12,248 nucleotides of DNA, from assembly GCA_024276775.1 (NCBI GenBank), contig JAJRWO010000134.1, positions 1-12,248 of the forward strand, read 5' to 3'. Below are positions 12,238 to 12,248 of the stretch, one piece after another. The translations under genes were made by a program, and so were the position numbers. The notes below the pieces were generated by a model. That model did no database searches. It saw only the letters and a list, made by a program, of their open reading frames with translations, and was not told the DNA's origin. Every line of letters starts with the position of its first letter. Within the stretch, counting starts at the first letter, position 1. The stretch is from Gammaproteobacteria bacterium (GTDB lineage Bacteria > Pseudomonadota > Gammaproteobacteria > Tenderiales > Tenderiaceae).

Positions 12238-12248
12238 ATGATCCATAC
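12238..12248 (+). CDS. Start of the right IS transposase (partial)
   Basis: ATG at 12238 follows AAAGG at nine bases and lies at the expected place inside the IS terminal repeat. Only three complete codons (Met-Ile-His) are in the window. The call rests on position and on the transposase tail at the other IS end, not on protein similarity. Confidence 0.45.

Larger units (their letters stand above)
12112..12248 (+). mobile_element. Left (5') end of an insertion sequence
   Basis: The terminal repeat 12112-12139 (GTGTAGAAG...CTGACAG) mirrors 104-131 at 24 of 28 positions. Two stem-loops follow, at 12144-12176 (11-bp arms, one mismatch) and 12178-12236 (10-bp perfect outer arms), and then a start codon at 12238. 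The orientation is the same as the IS end at 1-131, so the 12 kb between is bounded by directly repeated, related elements. The family cannot be named from this much sequence. Confidence 0.75.

Overview
The window looks like an accessory region of a gammaproteobacterial chromosome. It is a GC-rich, chromosome-like core flanked by AT-rich integron gene cassettes, and the cassettes are bounded by insertion-sequence (IS) ends. The organism is inferred only from the ybhGFSR gene order, the YchE/MarC-type protein and the attC architecture. No rRNA or tRNA is present, and I would not name a genus.

Layout. At 1-131 lies the 3' end of an IS on the + strand (transposase tail plus terminal repeat). At 132-1503 are integron cassettes with attC sites in + orientation: a YefM/YoeB toxin-antitoxin pair read against its attC, then a GDSL/SGNH hydrolase. 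A DUF2784 membrane protein follows at 1616-1993, possibly a third cassette whose attC is lost. At 2317-7342 is an intact, tightly packed tripartite ABC exporter operon of the YbhGFSR type (membrane fusion protein, double ATPase, two ABC-2 permeases). At 7556-8011 are frameshifted remains of a CPA1-like Na+/H+ antiporter and probably a DedA-like protein. At 8081-8716 is an intact MarC/YchE family protein, followed at 8742 by a truncated P-type cation ATPase. At 9376-12111 is a second set of cassettes with attC sites in - orientation: an ICMT/PEMT-fold membrane protein, a lone 5-carboxymethyl-2-hydroxymuconate isomerase family protein, a Phd/ParE-type toxin-antitoxin pair, and a VapBC pair read against its attC. 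From 12112 a second IS begins on the + strand. Its terminal repeat matches the left one at 24 of 28 positions.

The two cassette groups therefore point inward at the exporter/MarC core. Each outermost cassette is a toxin-antitoxin pair transcribed outward, toward an IS that has inserted at or next to an attC core. No integrase gene is visible, so the groups are best described as attC clusters without integrase, at least within this window. The exporter and MarC-like protein are probably the working membrane functions. The three toxin-antitoxin modules would tend to stabilise the region against loss. The pseudogenes suggest that the core has been rearranged and is partly decaying.
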